64,000 nt of DNA from Pogostemon cablin (GCA_023678885.1 CM042955.1:33140088-33204087); one strand, 5' to 3'. Numbered from the stretch's first letter, positions 11,685 through 22,379 are shown. Numbers and translations: made by a program. The notes: a model not told the origin generated them from the sequence alone.

Positions 11685-12775
11685 GAAGAAGCATTAAAGG
11701 ACGCGCAGATGGTTAATTTGCTTCCGGCAGCTGTCTCTGCCATGGCACTGGATGAATCTGAGGAAAAACTGGTTGTTAATAATGTTGTGCCAGATACATT
11801 CCCTGCTATTCCAATACATGAATTGAAAGAGGTGACTGGAAACTTTAGTTCAAAACGATTAATTAGTGAAGGATCCAGTGGACAAGTGTATAATAGGGAC
11901 CTGAAATTGGACAAGTGTATCATGGGGTCCTGAAAACTGGACAAGCAGCAGCAATTAAGAAGCTGATGCCAGACAATGAGTTTCTAGCACAGGTTTGGAA
12001 CCATTATATATAGGGAGTGAGGTTGGTGGATAAAATTGATCATGGTGTTGTTCTTACATATGTAGGTTTCAGTTGCATCCAGACTAAAGCATGAAAATGT
12101 GGCTCAACCATTAGGTCACTGTGTGGATGATGGTCAACTATTCTTGGCTTATGAGTTTGCCCAAAATGGCTCCCTGTATGACATTCTACAGGTAAATTTT
12201 TCTAAAATGTCTCGGTTGGATTGAGCTGTTTGATTGTTTCTATGTATTTCACATGCATTTGCAAACAACTCAATCGCATACATGAACTCATTGATGTTAA
12301 TTAAACTAAAGATTTGAGGTGTGTCTTTTTTGTGCATTAGGACAAGTAGGGGCTAATGGTGCCTCAAAGCCAGTTCCACCTCTGACATGGGCCAAAATGA
12401 GTCGAAATTGCGGAAGGACTAAAATACATTCATGATTTACTTTTTGATGACCACCAAGTGGCTAAATTAGTTGATTTTGGTGAACGTACTTACTATCATC
12501 CTTCTGGCATTACGATACATTATATTGATCCATGGTAGATATTATAAGTGGGAAATGATGTTTACAGCTTTGGAGTGGTACTACTGGAACTCTTGACGGG
12601 TAGGAAACTAGTTGATTGCAGATGGGCACGTGGTCGGCAACATCACCTTGTGCATACTATTTCATTGAGATAATCTTTGCGTAATTGAATGAATGACAAA
12701 CTTGAATAACAGGCAACACCAAGGCTTACTGAAGACAGGGTAAAAGCTGTTGCAAAGGTAATATTAGCTAGGAAA
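11685..12775 (+). pseudogene. PTI1-like kinase domain, second kinase of the broken tandem kinase gene
   Basis: The first exon (to 11992) gives FPAIPIHELKEVTGNFSSK, ISEGSSGQVY and GQAAAIKKL, the N-lobe of PTI1-like kinases. The second exon (12066-12191) gives VSVASRLKHENVAQPLGHC and AYEFAQNGSLYDIL. The third, starting near 12341, gives GQVGANGAS-KPVPPLTWAKM. Then follow VAKLVDFGE (DFG), NDVYSFGVVLLELLTGRK and ATPRLTEDRVKAV. Introns have GT and AG ends at 11993/12065 and 12192/12340. A 29-base tandem duplication at 11880-11938 shifts the frame, the HRD catalytic loop is missing, and there are stops near 12538 and 12672. Family knowledge: PTI1 acts downstream of Pto in tomato. Here it is a relic. 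Confidence 0.8.
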
Positions 12776-12844
12776 TTGCTGTGTCACATTTCCTGAAATG
12801 GTATTTATTGGGAATGGGAATACATGCATGATTCCTTGACAATC

Positions 12845-13062
12845 TCAGTGACAAACTCGTGGATTGGAATTTGCTGCTAGCCTCTTTATGGCCACAGTTT
12901 GTTCCCCATCATTAATTTGGCCTCTGTAGACCTTACCAAATCCACCATTTCCGATGAGATTATTTTCACTGAAATCTTGATTGGATCTCACCCTATGAAA
13001 ATCGACGACAGAAGCGTTCAGCTGTTGCAATTATACTTGGCTGATCATCAACTGAAATCCCA
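12845..13062 (-). pseudogene. Kinase N-lobe fragment, CrRLK1L-type, opposite strand
   Basis: Read on the minus strand it gives CRRFS, then after a stop and frameshift DFSENNLIGNGGFGKVYRG (glycine-rich loop), INDGEQTVAIKRL (VAIK lysine) and AANSNPRV, then a stop at 12845. This is exactly the part of the kinase that the plus-strand copy at 1309 lacks, and the two overlap by a few residues (KRLA-NSN). It may be the displaced, inverted 5' piece of the same gene or a fragment of a tandem paralogue. The overlap favours a separate copy. Confidence 0.75.
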
Positions 13063-13105
13063 AGTAATTTTCAATGAATATGATTGTAAGATCAACGTAG
13101 AATAA

Positions 13106-13794
13106 AAAGATAAATGGGGTACGTAGGTGTGGCAATCACAAAGAAATGGCCAACAGGCCAAGTCGTCTTTGTCTTTGAACATCTTTATGTTTTGTCTATA
13201 TTAGTTCTCCCAAGGGAAGACTTCTAATAATTTGGAAATTGCCAACTCCTATATTTAATAAATTTAATTTTCAAAAGTATCACGTTTTATCTCATGTTTC
13301 ACTTATTAAATAGTTATAATCAACGCTTAAAATGCCATCAAGTGTACAAGGATTTAGTGTTTGTTCATTAGAATATAATATTTCAATAAAAAACAAGTTA
13401 TGAAACATGAATATTATTGTGGAATTATGAGCTTGTCCACCATGTAATATTGACATTTGCCTTTTTTTTAGCCGACAATTTAAGAAAAAAAAACTGTAAA
13501 AAAATACCTAAATTATCAATTAGGGATTTGAAGATTTTTTTTTTCAATTCAGGAATCGAAAGATATAAAACTATCAATTTAGAACATAAAATTATAAAAC
13601 CAAAAAAATTTAATAACATAATTGTATAAATTTGCCATTAATTAGTATGTTATTTTAGTAATAATAAATTATAAAATAGGGTCAATAAATAGTAGGTACA
13701 AAATATATTTAAAAATTACTAAACGATACATTTGCTTCGAAAAATTCCCAATAAATACAAAATTATATATTTTTTTCCAATAATACCTATACAT
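13106..13794. other. AT-rich intergenic DNA, nothing recognised
   Basis: Poly-A and poly-T runs dominate (for example 13484-13545). The open frames of 60-70 codons here are highly AT-biased on both strands and carry no recognisable motif. Confidence 0.6.
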
Positions 13795-14190
13795 ATCTGT
13801 ACATTAGTATGCATTGTTAAGATGGAAACAAAAATACGTTATTTATACGAATGTACATTGAGAAAGAAACTGAAAATACGCGATTATTGTAGAACTCTAC
13901 TAATGTACATTAGTGTGCATTTTTGAGAGAAAAATAAAAAATACGTGATTAAATTGAAAAATTCTACGAATGTACATCAGTGTGCATCTTTGAGAGAGAA
14001 ATGAAAATACAATATTGAAACTATTGTTAAATATATTAGTGTGCATTCTTATAGAGAAACATAAAATACGCAATTAAATTGAAGAACCTATGAATGTACA
14101 TTAGTGTGCTTCTTTGAAAAACCCTATGAATGTACATTAGTGTGCATTTTTGAGAAAGAAATAGAAAATACGTGATTAATTAATTAAATT
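13795..14190 (+). repeat. Degenerate tandem repeat around ATGTACATTAGTGTGCATT
   Basis: The phrase GTACATTAGTGTGCAT recurs near 13799, 13905, 13972, 14033, 14096 and 14131, each time followed by TTTGAGA-AGAAA and AAAATACG-GATTAA. Spacing is about 60-70 bases with one shorter step. Similarity is clear by eye, but units carry indels. Confidence 0.65.
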
Positions 14191-14969
14191 AAAAATAGAG
14201 TTGTTATAATTATCCTTAAATCTCTCACTCATTGTTTTTATTTGATTTAGTGTACATTAGTGTTCAATGAAACTAGTGTTAAGAAATATTTAGCTTTGTA
14301 AATAAGAGTAAAGTTGGAAACAGAGATAGACGCTTAGATTAATGTATTTATTAATAATTAGGTAATATACACGCGTACCTATTAGTAATAATCCCTATAA
14401 AATATCGTGTTAAAAAATAATTTTAACATAAGAAATTTTAATGTAGTTATTATTATTTTATTTTAATTAATTTAATGATTTTAAATCCTTTATTGATAGT
14501 TTAATCTTGAATGATAAAAATAATCTTTGAAGTCCCTAATTTATAATTTTGCCATCTTTCGGGTACTCTATTGAAAAAAACTCCTAAATATTAAAACTGA
14601 TAAAAACGGTTATCCAATCGATATTTCGTTTATGAGTTTAAAATAATATGGGAAAATATCCATTTTAGTAATGTAAATTTTTTAATAGAACATTATTCTA
14701 TAATTTTTACTTTTTAATTTACTTTTGTATATTTAATTAATAAATCGATTATAAATTAAGTTATTTAAATCGAAATTTGAGGACAATTTAAAAATAAATA
14801 AAATTGTATCGTGGAGTTATTGTATTGAGTTTCATTTTCTTATTTGTAGCACTATAAAAAAAATTATTTTTTTACCAATTAAATATTGTGTTAGTAAATG
14901 TTTTATTTTTATTGTTAAATTAGATTACAACGGATTAATTAACAATAACAACGGATATTAATTTTTTAG
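14191..14969. other. AT-rich intergenic DNA
   Basis: No coding signal. A CACTATAAAAA motif at 14850 and phrases such as CAACGGA-TTAA at 14929-14958 resemble CACTA-transposon ends (see findings), but this is weak. Confidence 0.45.
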
Positions 14970-16470
14970 CATGAAAATTTGCTAGATTTTAGAGTCGTGT
15001 TTGACATATTTGTGCTTGTCTTTATGTTATTTTTAGTATTTTTATTCTTTATTTTGTGGTGTTTGTATTTTTTGAGTAAAGTATGTGAATCATACTAATT
15101 TTTATGTAGGAATGAGGTATTATTGAGCAAAAATTATATATGAAGGAAAGGGAAATTAAATCGAGATGAAAAAGAAAAATGGAAAAAATGGTAAAGACAA
15201 TGTTTTCCTAACATATGGCACAACACTCACTACTAATACAAATACTCACTATAAATAAAATAATAATACTTCTTAATCTACGCATAAAAAGCAACCAGTG
15301 ATGTTTGAGCAGGATAAAGGAAGTAGATTACATTTCATTTTTTGAGGCTGCATACACCACACACACTTTCTTCTTCATTTTTATTTTCTTTCACCCATCT
15401 CTCCTTGGTGTTTAAGGCTACTTGGAATTAAAAGAAAGAGATTGGGGATTCAAGAAGAAATTGAAGGGTTCTTTACAAGAAATTGCTAGGGAAGTTTTAT
15501 ATTATTTTTGTAATCTCTTTTGAATTTTTAGCTCACATGGATTATTGTAATGACTCATATTTTTGTATTATTATTTTAGTTATGCTAGGTTAGTCCGACT
15601 TGGGTATTAGAGACATGATTAGTGATTATTATTTATTTTGTTATGCAAATTAAATGTGGTTTAGACATGATTGAGTATTTGATTTTTTCTCATGGGTATT
15701 ATAATGCATGAATTATATGTTGGCAAGGTTTGTTAATTATGGAAGCATGTTAATTTATGGATTGTTGGTTAATTTTTTGCTTATGTTAATTAAGTGTCAT
15801 CATATTAATTCATGTGGATATTGCTTGAGGTGAGACATAGACGATCCTCCAAAGTATTAGAAATAACATGAGAGGACATTGAGTTTAGATTTGACCAAGA
15901 GGATATTTGAACCTGGTAAGAGGAACCAATCCATCATTGGCCCCTTAATACATAAAAAATGGAGAATTACCTCTAGATAGTACCTTCTAAGGAAAATTTA
16001 GAAAATAATTAGTACCTAGACAGAAGGGGTTTGGGCTTCGATCTTAAGTGTTTTTGGGAGTTTTAGAAAAGATCTACAACCTTAGTAACCCGAGAGGGGG
16101 CTTTGGATACATTTGTGATCGATTTTAATCTAATTTCTATCTTGTCTATTCATTTTGCATGATAAAATGAATTTTAAGGCACTTTGATTGTTTATAGTCT
16201 CATATCTTACTACTTGCCCTTAATCTCCAATTTTCTCTATTTATTTTCTCCTAGTTTATTTTGATTTATTTTATTTGAGTTCTTGATTATCATCATCTTG
16301 GTTAGTCCTTATACAAATAATAAAAACACGAGCTAACATGTTATTTCAAACTAAACTTAAACTTCCTAGAGTTCAATATTTTTTATTACTTGGGTATTTC
16401 TCTATGACGACCAAGTATACTTTCTCGTGAGTTGAAAAATACGAATACATTAATCCATTTTGAAAACATT
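14970..16470 (+). repeat. Old Gypsy LTR remnant related to the LTR at 31756-33413
   Basis: From about 15290 to 16440 this is recognisably the reverse complement of the LTR at 31756-33413. Shared landmarks are the ACAAGAAATTGCTAGGGAAG phrase, the GACGATCCTCCAAAGTATTAG block, TTAAGTGTTTTTGGGAGT and CTTTCTCGTGAGTTG. It is more diverged than the other LTRs here. No flanking interior is visible, so it is probably a solo LTR. The left end near 14970 is uncertain. Confidence 0.6.
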
Positions 16471-16554
16471 ACAAATATATTGGCATTCTGTTGCTAAAAG
16501 ACAAATGTAATTTTTGTTGGGAAACTATTAATAAATAATAACGGACTGAATTAC

Positions 16555-17713
16555 TATAGATAGTCGATTTTTAATGGGTGAGGTGAGTGTTTAATGTGGC
16601 TGTTATATGATTTAATCGGACTAATATAACATAATATTGAGAAGCATAGAAGAAGAACACAAGAATTCCTCCCACGTTTGTGGGAGTTTAAAGTAGAGAG
16701 TTTATTTTTCTGTGTTTTTTTGTTGTGGTGGAGGGAGATAATTCTCCTTTACAGTGGTGATGATGGTGAAAATGCAGGTGAGGTTTGGTTTGGAACTCTA
16801 GTTGAATATTATAGACGACTCCCTTATTATACAAGTGGGGTGAGCTTACTATTCTAGCAATAGATGCTATAGGCTAGTAGCAAGTGGGCATTAAATGCTG
16901 GAGATACGAAATCTTGCTTTGAGATACGAAATCTTGCATAGGAAGATTACGAATCTTGTTTTGGGAGATGGAAAGCCTGACAATGATGTGACAGATGACT
17001 TCACAAATCATCCACTGGCCATCCTAAGAACTCCAGCTCTGGAAGACCTCGGCAAGACAGGGCTCGACTTTGATAAGGAGAGCTCGAAAGTGTCGAGCGC
17101 GTGGAGAGCTTGGAGAAGCCAGGCTCACCTCTGGCGGCATGGAGAGCTTGGAGAGGCCGAGCTCACCTCTGGCGTGGAGGGCTTGGAGAGGAGGCCGACT
17201 CACCTCTGGCATGGAAGGCTTGGAGAGGAGGCCGACTCACCTCTGGCGTGGAGAGCTTGGAGAGGAAGCTGACTCACCTCTTGCGAGGAGAGCTTGGAGA
17301 TTAAGCCTCCTCATCTATAGCGTGGAAGGCTTTGAAAGGAGGCCGACTCACCTCTGGCGTGCAGAGCTTGGAGAGGAGGCTGACTCACCTTTGGCATAGA
17401 GAGCTTGGAGAGGAGGCCGACTCATCTCTGGCATGGAAAGTTTGGCCCTTGGAAGGGCAGACCTCGGATCGACATGGAAAGCTTGGACTCGGCATGGAGA
17501 GCTCGGACCTTGGCATGGGAGAGCTTTGAGGGCAGTGCTCACCTTTAGCAAGGCAGAGCTCAACTTTGACAAGGAGAGCTTGGCAAGGGCAGAGCTCACA
17601 TTTGGCAAGGCAGAGCTCACCTTTGGCTTGGAGAGCTTGATAAGGCAGACCTAGGGGACATCAGTCTTATCTTGTGTGTTGTGTTGTGAGTTATGTGTTA
17701 ATCACTTATTACA
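16555..17713 (-). repeat. LTR of the Tat-like element (element 3' LTR)
   Basis: Copy of 19922-20988. The plus-strand ends are TATAGATAG and TTATTACA, so on the coding strand the LTR reads TG...TA, a non-canonical end. It is about 90 bases longer than its partner, mostly through the internal minisatellite. Confidence 0.85.
17095..17445. repeat. GC-rich minisatellite inside the LTR, ~37-bp unit
   Basis: Repeats of GCTTGGAGAGGAGGCCGA followed by CTCACCTCTGGCGTGGA, about 37 bases each, with substitutions. Open frames in several phases here are artefacts of the repeat. The partner array is at 20440-20720. Confidence 0.85.
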
Positions 17714-19111
17714 TTAGCCCCCGAGGTTGCTGCTTGTAATGGAATTACAAGGAGTAACCTCGCATTGAAGTTATTAGTCTCTCGGATACAGATGTCCTTT
17801 GTTGGCCTCGTTAAAAACCTCCCTACGGAAAACCCTAGTGGGAAAAAATGCAGGTAGGGAAAAAGAGTACCAACTTGTCGGCGTGTCGATCATCTTGGAT
17901 GTAGCTCTACTACTTACTTCGATTATGTGGTAACTCATCTATAGGGCTCAATTTTGGAAGTGTAAGCCCCCGGTCTTCTGTCATGTGGAACATCTTTTTG
18001 GGACTCTCGTTCCTGCTCTGGGCACATGCTATGGCTTGGTTGTTGACTACATTGATCGGATTCAACTTAGCTCATATTGTGACCTTTCGAAATTTGATTA
18101 CAGTCCCAGACAAAGGAAGAGGTGGTTACAGAGATAAGCATAGTGGTTAATTCACTGTTATTGCCAAATAAAATATATGAAGGCTTAAATTATTTGAGAT
18201 TTATCAAAGGGTCTACTGTCCCTTGACTTATCTTTAGCCATTTAGATTGTGGAGTTCGGGCAATAGGGCTCGCAGTCTCCTAGGGGCTCAATGACCTTCC
18301 TGTGAGTTGTGGCTCATCTTTTGGTAAGCTCGCGAGGTGTGAACCTCCTGTAAGGGCCTTCTCGGACTTGCGTCTAGGCCTTCATTTGACATGAACCTTA
18401 CAAGATTCAAGCCTTATATGGGAGCTTCCATGAGCTCGTGCTTTAGCTATCTGGGCTTATGCCTTAGCTATTGGAGACTTTGACTGGGGATTGGTATGGC
18501 TTCTTGAGCTTACCCCTCGGCTATTGGGCCTTAGCCACCGAGCTTAGCCTTTTGGGTATATGCCTTGGCTGTTCGGGAGCTTTTGGGCCTACGCCTGGGA
18601 TTTGATAGGGATATCCGAGCTTACTCTCTCGGCTATCGGGCCTTAGCCCTCGAGCTTAGCCTTTGGGTTTATCCCTTGGATGTTTGGGGGGATTCGATGT
18701 CTATGCTCGAGGTTGAGTAAGACTTCTTGAGCTTTCCCCTTGGTTGTCAGACCTTAGCCCCCGAGTTCAGCCCCTTTGGGTCTATGCCTCGGCTACATGG
18801 GAGTTTTTAGGCTTAGGATAATTTTTGAGTCTCCACGCTCTCGAATATCCTCATGGCAACTCATCTTGTGGGTTCATGTAGGACCCAATTGTGGAGAGTT
18901 TCTGCCTTCGGATAGGTTAGATTTGCCTTCGGTAGGCCAGCTCTGCCTCTTGGACATGTTAGATATGTCCATTAAATATTCTGCTCAGTTAGATCTGCAT
19001 GTGGTTAGGTTAGATCTGCCTTCGAGCATGCTGGATCTGCCCACGAACTTGTCAGCTTGATCGGATTTGCTTTTTGGGTGGATTGGATCCGTCTTCCATT
19101 GAGATGGATCT
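17714..19111 (-). other. Interior of the Tat-like element without a readable gene
   Basis: Starts at the polypurine tract at 17714-17727. From about 18440 to 18800 a degenerate repeat of roughly 115 bases alternates GGGCCTTAGCC-CCGAGCTTAGCC with TATGCCTTGGCT. From 18890 to 19090 a second irregular repeat has the theme TTAGATCTGCCTTCG. No pol domain was found in either strand. Confidence 0.6.
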
Positions 19112-19876
19112 TTACTCGTGAGTAGGCCGATTCTCTCTAACCTCTTTCCAAGCTTGTTCTAGTCGGACAAAGTGGTGTGCCATCACCATGAATGCTTTGT
19201 AAGATGGTGGAAAGTTCTGTTGGACGGCCACCCACATATCTGACCCTGGTCGTACAGCGGCAACAGCTAGCACGGTATATGTTTCATCGCTCATCCTTTC
19301 CCCTATTGCCTTCTGATCGTTGAATCTTTAAAGGAAATTTTGGAGGGACTCTTCAGGATATTATTTTATGCTGGCTAGCTTTAACTTGGAGCCCTTTACT
19401 TGGACCAGGTAGGCAAATTGAGATAGGTAAAGCTTGGAAAGCTCATCCCAACTACCGATAGAGACTGGGGAGAATGAGATGTACCATGTGTAGGCCGTAT
19501 CCCCGCACAAGAATAGTCGGCATTTAGTAGCTTCTGAGCTTTCTTGGGCGGTTGTCCATGCCGTGAACTTTTTTAGATGCACCATGGGATCGAATTTGCC
19601 CTCATATGTGTCAATTTATGGGAACTTCACCTCCGTTTGGTATGGTTGAGAGGTGATGTTTGGTGTAAATGGGTTTCCGCCCAGAGGTGGTTCATTCACC
19701 CCAGACTGTTGTCCCTTCTCTAACTCATCTAGCCTTCTTTTGAGGACCATCATTTCTTCATCTTGTGCTTTCATAAAAGCCATTTTTTGACTATAGACTC
19801 TACTGTGAGCTGTTTCCTTCCCTTTAGACTGGGAAGTCTTTGAACTTGAACTCCATTGTCGAGGGTTGGACGCCAT
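19112..19876 (-). pseudogene. gag of the Tat-like element
   Basis: The start at 19876 opens MASNPRQWSSSS, followed by a heptad-like charged stretch (DEEMMVLKRRLDELEKG) and then the capsid-like core: YEGKFDPMVHLKKF, CRLFLCGDTAYTWY, SWDELSKLYLSQFA, and later PPSYKAFMVMAHHFVRLEQAW. All pieces are in one frame, broken by TAA stops at 19616, 19361 and 19328 and ended by TAA at 19112. The [FL]-W-x pattern and SIGSWDELSKLYLSQF match the retrotransposon gag family (PF03732-like). No zinc knuckle is seen, so the C-terminus is probably lost. Confidence 0.8.
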
Positions 19877-19921
19877 GATTTCTTGGAGTTGCAGAATGGA
19901 TGTCCTTCCTCTAGCGTCAAA

Positions 19922-20988
19922 TATAGATAGTCGATTTTTAATGGGTGAGGTGGGTATTTAATGTGGCTGTTATGTGATATAATCGGACTAACCTAACATA
20001 ATATGAAGAAAGCATAGAAGAACACAAGAATTTCTCCCACGTTTGTGGGAGTTTAAAGTAGAGAGTTTATTTCTCTCTGTATTTTTTTTTTGTTGTGGTG
20101 GAGGGGGATAATTCTCCTTTACAGTGGTGATAATGGTGAAGATGCAGGTGAGGTTTGGCTTGGAACTCTGATTGAAGATTGTAGATGCAGCTCCCCTATT
20201 ATACAAGTGGAGTGAGCTTACTATTCTAGCAATAGTGCTATAGGCTAGTAGCAAGTGTGCATTAAATGCTAGAGATACGAAATCTTGCTTTGGGAGATTA
20301 CGACTCTTGCTTTGGGAGATGGAAAGCCTGACAATGATGTGACAGATGACTTCACAAGTCATCCACTGGCCATTCTAAGGACTTCAGCTCTGGAAGACCG
20401 CGGCAAGACAGGGCTCGACTTTGGCAAAGAGAGCTCGAAAGGCCGAGCGCTTGGAGAGCTTGGAGAAGCCGGGCTCACCTCTGGTGGCATGGAGAGCTTG
20501 GAGAGGCCGAGCTCAACTCTAGCGTGGAAGGCTTGGAGAGGAGGCCGACTCACCTCTGGCGTGGAAGGCTTGGAGAGGAGGCCGACTCACTTCTGTATGG
20601 AGAGCTTGGAGAGGAGGCCGACTCACCTCTGGCGTGGAAGGCTTGGAGAGGAGGTCGACTCACCTCTGGCATGGAGAGCTTGGAGAGGAAGCCGACTCAC
20701 CTCTGTTATGGAGAGCTTGGGCCTTGGAAGGACAGACCTCCGCTCGGCATGGAGAGCTTGGACTCGGCATGGAGAGCTCGGACCTTGGCAGGGGAGAGCG
20801 TGAAAGGCAGTGCTCACCTTTGGCAAGACAGAGCTCACCTTTGACAATGAGAGCTTGGCAAGGGCAGATCTCACCTTTGGTAAGGCAGAGCTCACCTTTG
20901 GCATGGAGAGCTTGACAAGGTAGACCTAGGGGACTTCAACCTTATCTTGTGTGTTTTGTGGTGAGTTAGGTGTTAACCACCTATAACA
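19922..20988 (-). repeat. LTR of the Tat-like element (element 5' LTR)
   Basis: Copy of 16555-17713 with many small differences, so this element is older than the Athila-like one. Ends TATAGATAG...ATAACA on the plus strand. The minus-strand TTTGACGCTAGAGGAAGGA just inside (19902-19921) is where the primer-binding site should be. I could not assign its tRNA. Confidence 0.85.
20440..20720. repeat. GC-rich minisatellite inside the LTR, ~37-bp unit
   Basis: Same unit as 17095-17445 but with fewer copies. The unit number differs between the two LTRs of one element, so the array changed length after insertion. Confidence 0.85.
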
Positions 20989-21243
20989 ATTACGTTGGTA
21001 AATTTCATTACTAAAATTAAGTTTTTGTAGTAGAGGTTGAACTTGTTTATGGACGAACATAAATAATAAATGTAATTTATTAACGGGATGAGGGTAAGTA
21101 GTATACTGGGATGGAAAGTTCCTCACCTTTACTATATGTACAAAGTTTAAGAAAAGTTTTTTTACCAAATTTGATTATTAGCTTTTGAGGACAAAATTGT
21201 ACTTTTATGTGATAACAAATGATAAAGTATGTTAATTGTGTAA

Positions 21244-21665
21244 GAGCATCTCCAAAAGAAATTGTATAATTTAGAGAATATTTTGTGTAAAATGGAGAGT
21301 ATTTAAAATTTAGAGAGTGATATTTTTATACCCTCCAACACTCTCTTTATATTTCAATTACTTTTTATCTTCCCAATATTTATTTATTACTTTTATTATA
21401 TTATATTATCTCCTAATTTATTTTATCATAGATGTGAATTAATTAATATTTTTAGTGGACATTTCAAGAAAAGTAGGCATTGGAAGTGATGAAATAGTTG
21501 ATGCAATTAATTTTAATGAGTTGTTTTGGCTCTCTAAATTTGAAGAGCCAAAATCATTATGTAAAAAATTTTGTTATTTTAAAGAGGCTATTTGACATGG
21601 ATTTTTATATTCTACTCTTTAAATTTTTGTTATTCTTTATTTTGAAGAGTATTTAGGAGATGCTC
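21244..21665. mobile_element. Tourist-like MITE (PIF/Harbinger)
   Basis: Terminal inverted repeats GAGCATCTCC and GGAGATGCTC are flanked by the 3-bp duplication TAA (21241-21243, 21666-21668). A second, inner AAATTTAGAGAG/CTCTCTAAATTT pair supports a longer imperfect inverted structure. No coding sequence. Confidence 0.8.
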
Positions 21666-22129
21666 TAAGGTATGTATAACATTTTTGAAACTATGATGTA
21701 TTAAGATATTATTTATTTCAAAATTACTATTTTTTAGGATAAATAGTGTAATGAGACAAATAAATAAGGAAAGAAAATGGAAAAAGTTATTGTAAAGAGA
21801 GTGTATATTTTTCTTGTTCTACAATAACTTCCTTTGAAGTAGTAATTGAAAATTACAAACAAAATTTTAAACAATAATTCTAACCTAAAACCCCTCTGGA
21901 GAGGATAAAATGAAAGAGAGAGAATCGGTAATTTTAAGGTGGTTTAAATTGTGGAGTGAGAAAACACATTAATTATTTAAGTCGGATCATACAGGCTTGG
22001 CCCTTCCAACTTGACCCCTTTGGCCTTTGGAATTGGTTGCAGAGTCCCATTTCCAATGCTGGAATAGATACAAACTATAAACCTCGCCTCCCATAATATA
22101 TTCATTGAAAATATACCCTATTCTTTAGA

Positions 22130-22379
22130 TACTCTGTTCGTCACAGGCTAATGTTTATTTTTTTCATTTAACTTTGTTATGTGTTAAGGTAAAATATTTT
22201 ATTTTTTATAAAGTTGGGCTCATTCAAAACAATTAATTATTTTATATAGGGCTCACACACATTAATACACCTACCCATTTCACATTAAATATTATTTATC
22301 TCACTTCACTGCACATTAAAATATTATATTTCTTAATTTACTTGCAAAAGTAAAAGTAAACATTAATACCGAGGGAGTA
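22130..22379. mobile_element. Stowaway-like MITE, degenerate
   Basis: Starts TACTCTGTTCGTC and ends GAGGGAGTA, with the interior CACATTAAA-TATTAT found in related copies. The 45.5-kb duplicate lacks it. Confidence 0.65.

Larger units (their letters stand above)
16555..20988 (-). mobile_element. Ty3/Gypsy element, Tat-like, gag-only and non-autonomous
   Basis: Two direct repeats (16555-17713 and 19922-20988) flank a 2.2-kb interior, with a perfect 5-bp duplication ATTAC at 16550-16554 and 20989-20993. Minus-strand order is LTR, gag, non-coding, a G-rich tract CTCGGGGGCTAA, LTR. The interior includes the CCTCGTTAAAAACCT and AACCCTAGTGGGAAAAA phrases (about 17808-17850) seen in Tat-lineage elements. 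No protease, RT or integrase is found. The lineage call rests on gag and these phrases. Confidence 0.85.

Noticed and set aside
1309..12775. A functional receptor-like kinase gene with very long introns formed by the retroelements
   Set aside because: Besides the insertions there are coding frameshifts, a missing glycine loop, a 29-base duplication and loss of the second HRD motif, so splicing out the elements would not restore it.
17024..17654. Overlapping open frames in four phases with repeated Trp-Arg-Gly or Ser-Leu-Glu-Arg peptides (also 20359-20915)
   Set aside because: They are translations of a 37-bp minisatellite in an LTR. Frame-independent openness is typical of such repeats.
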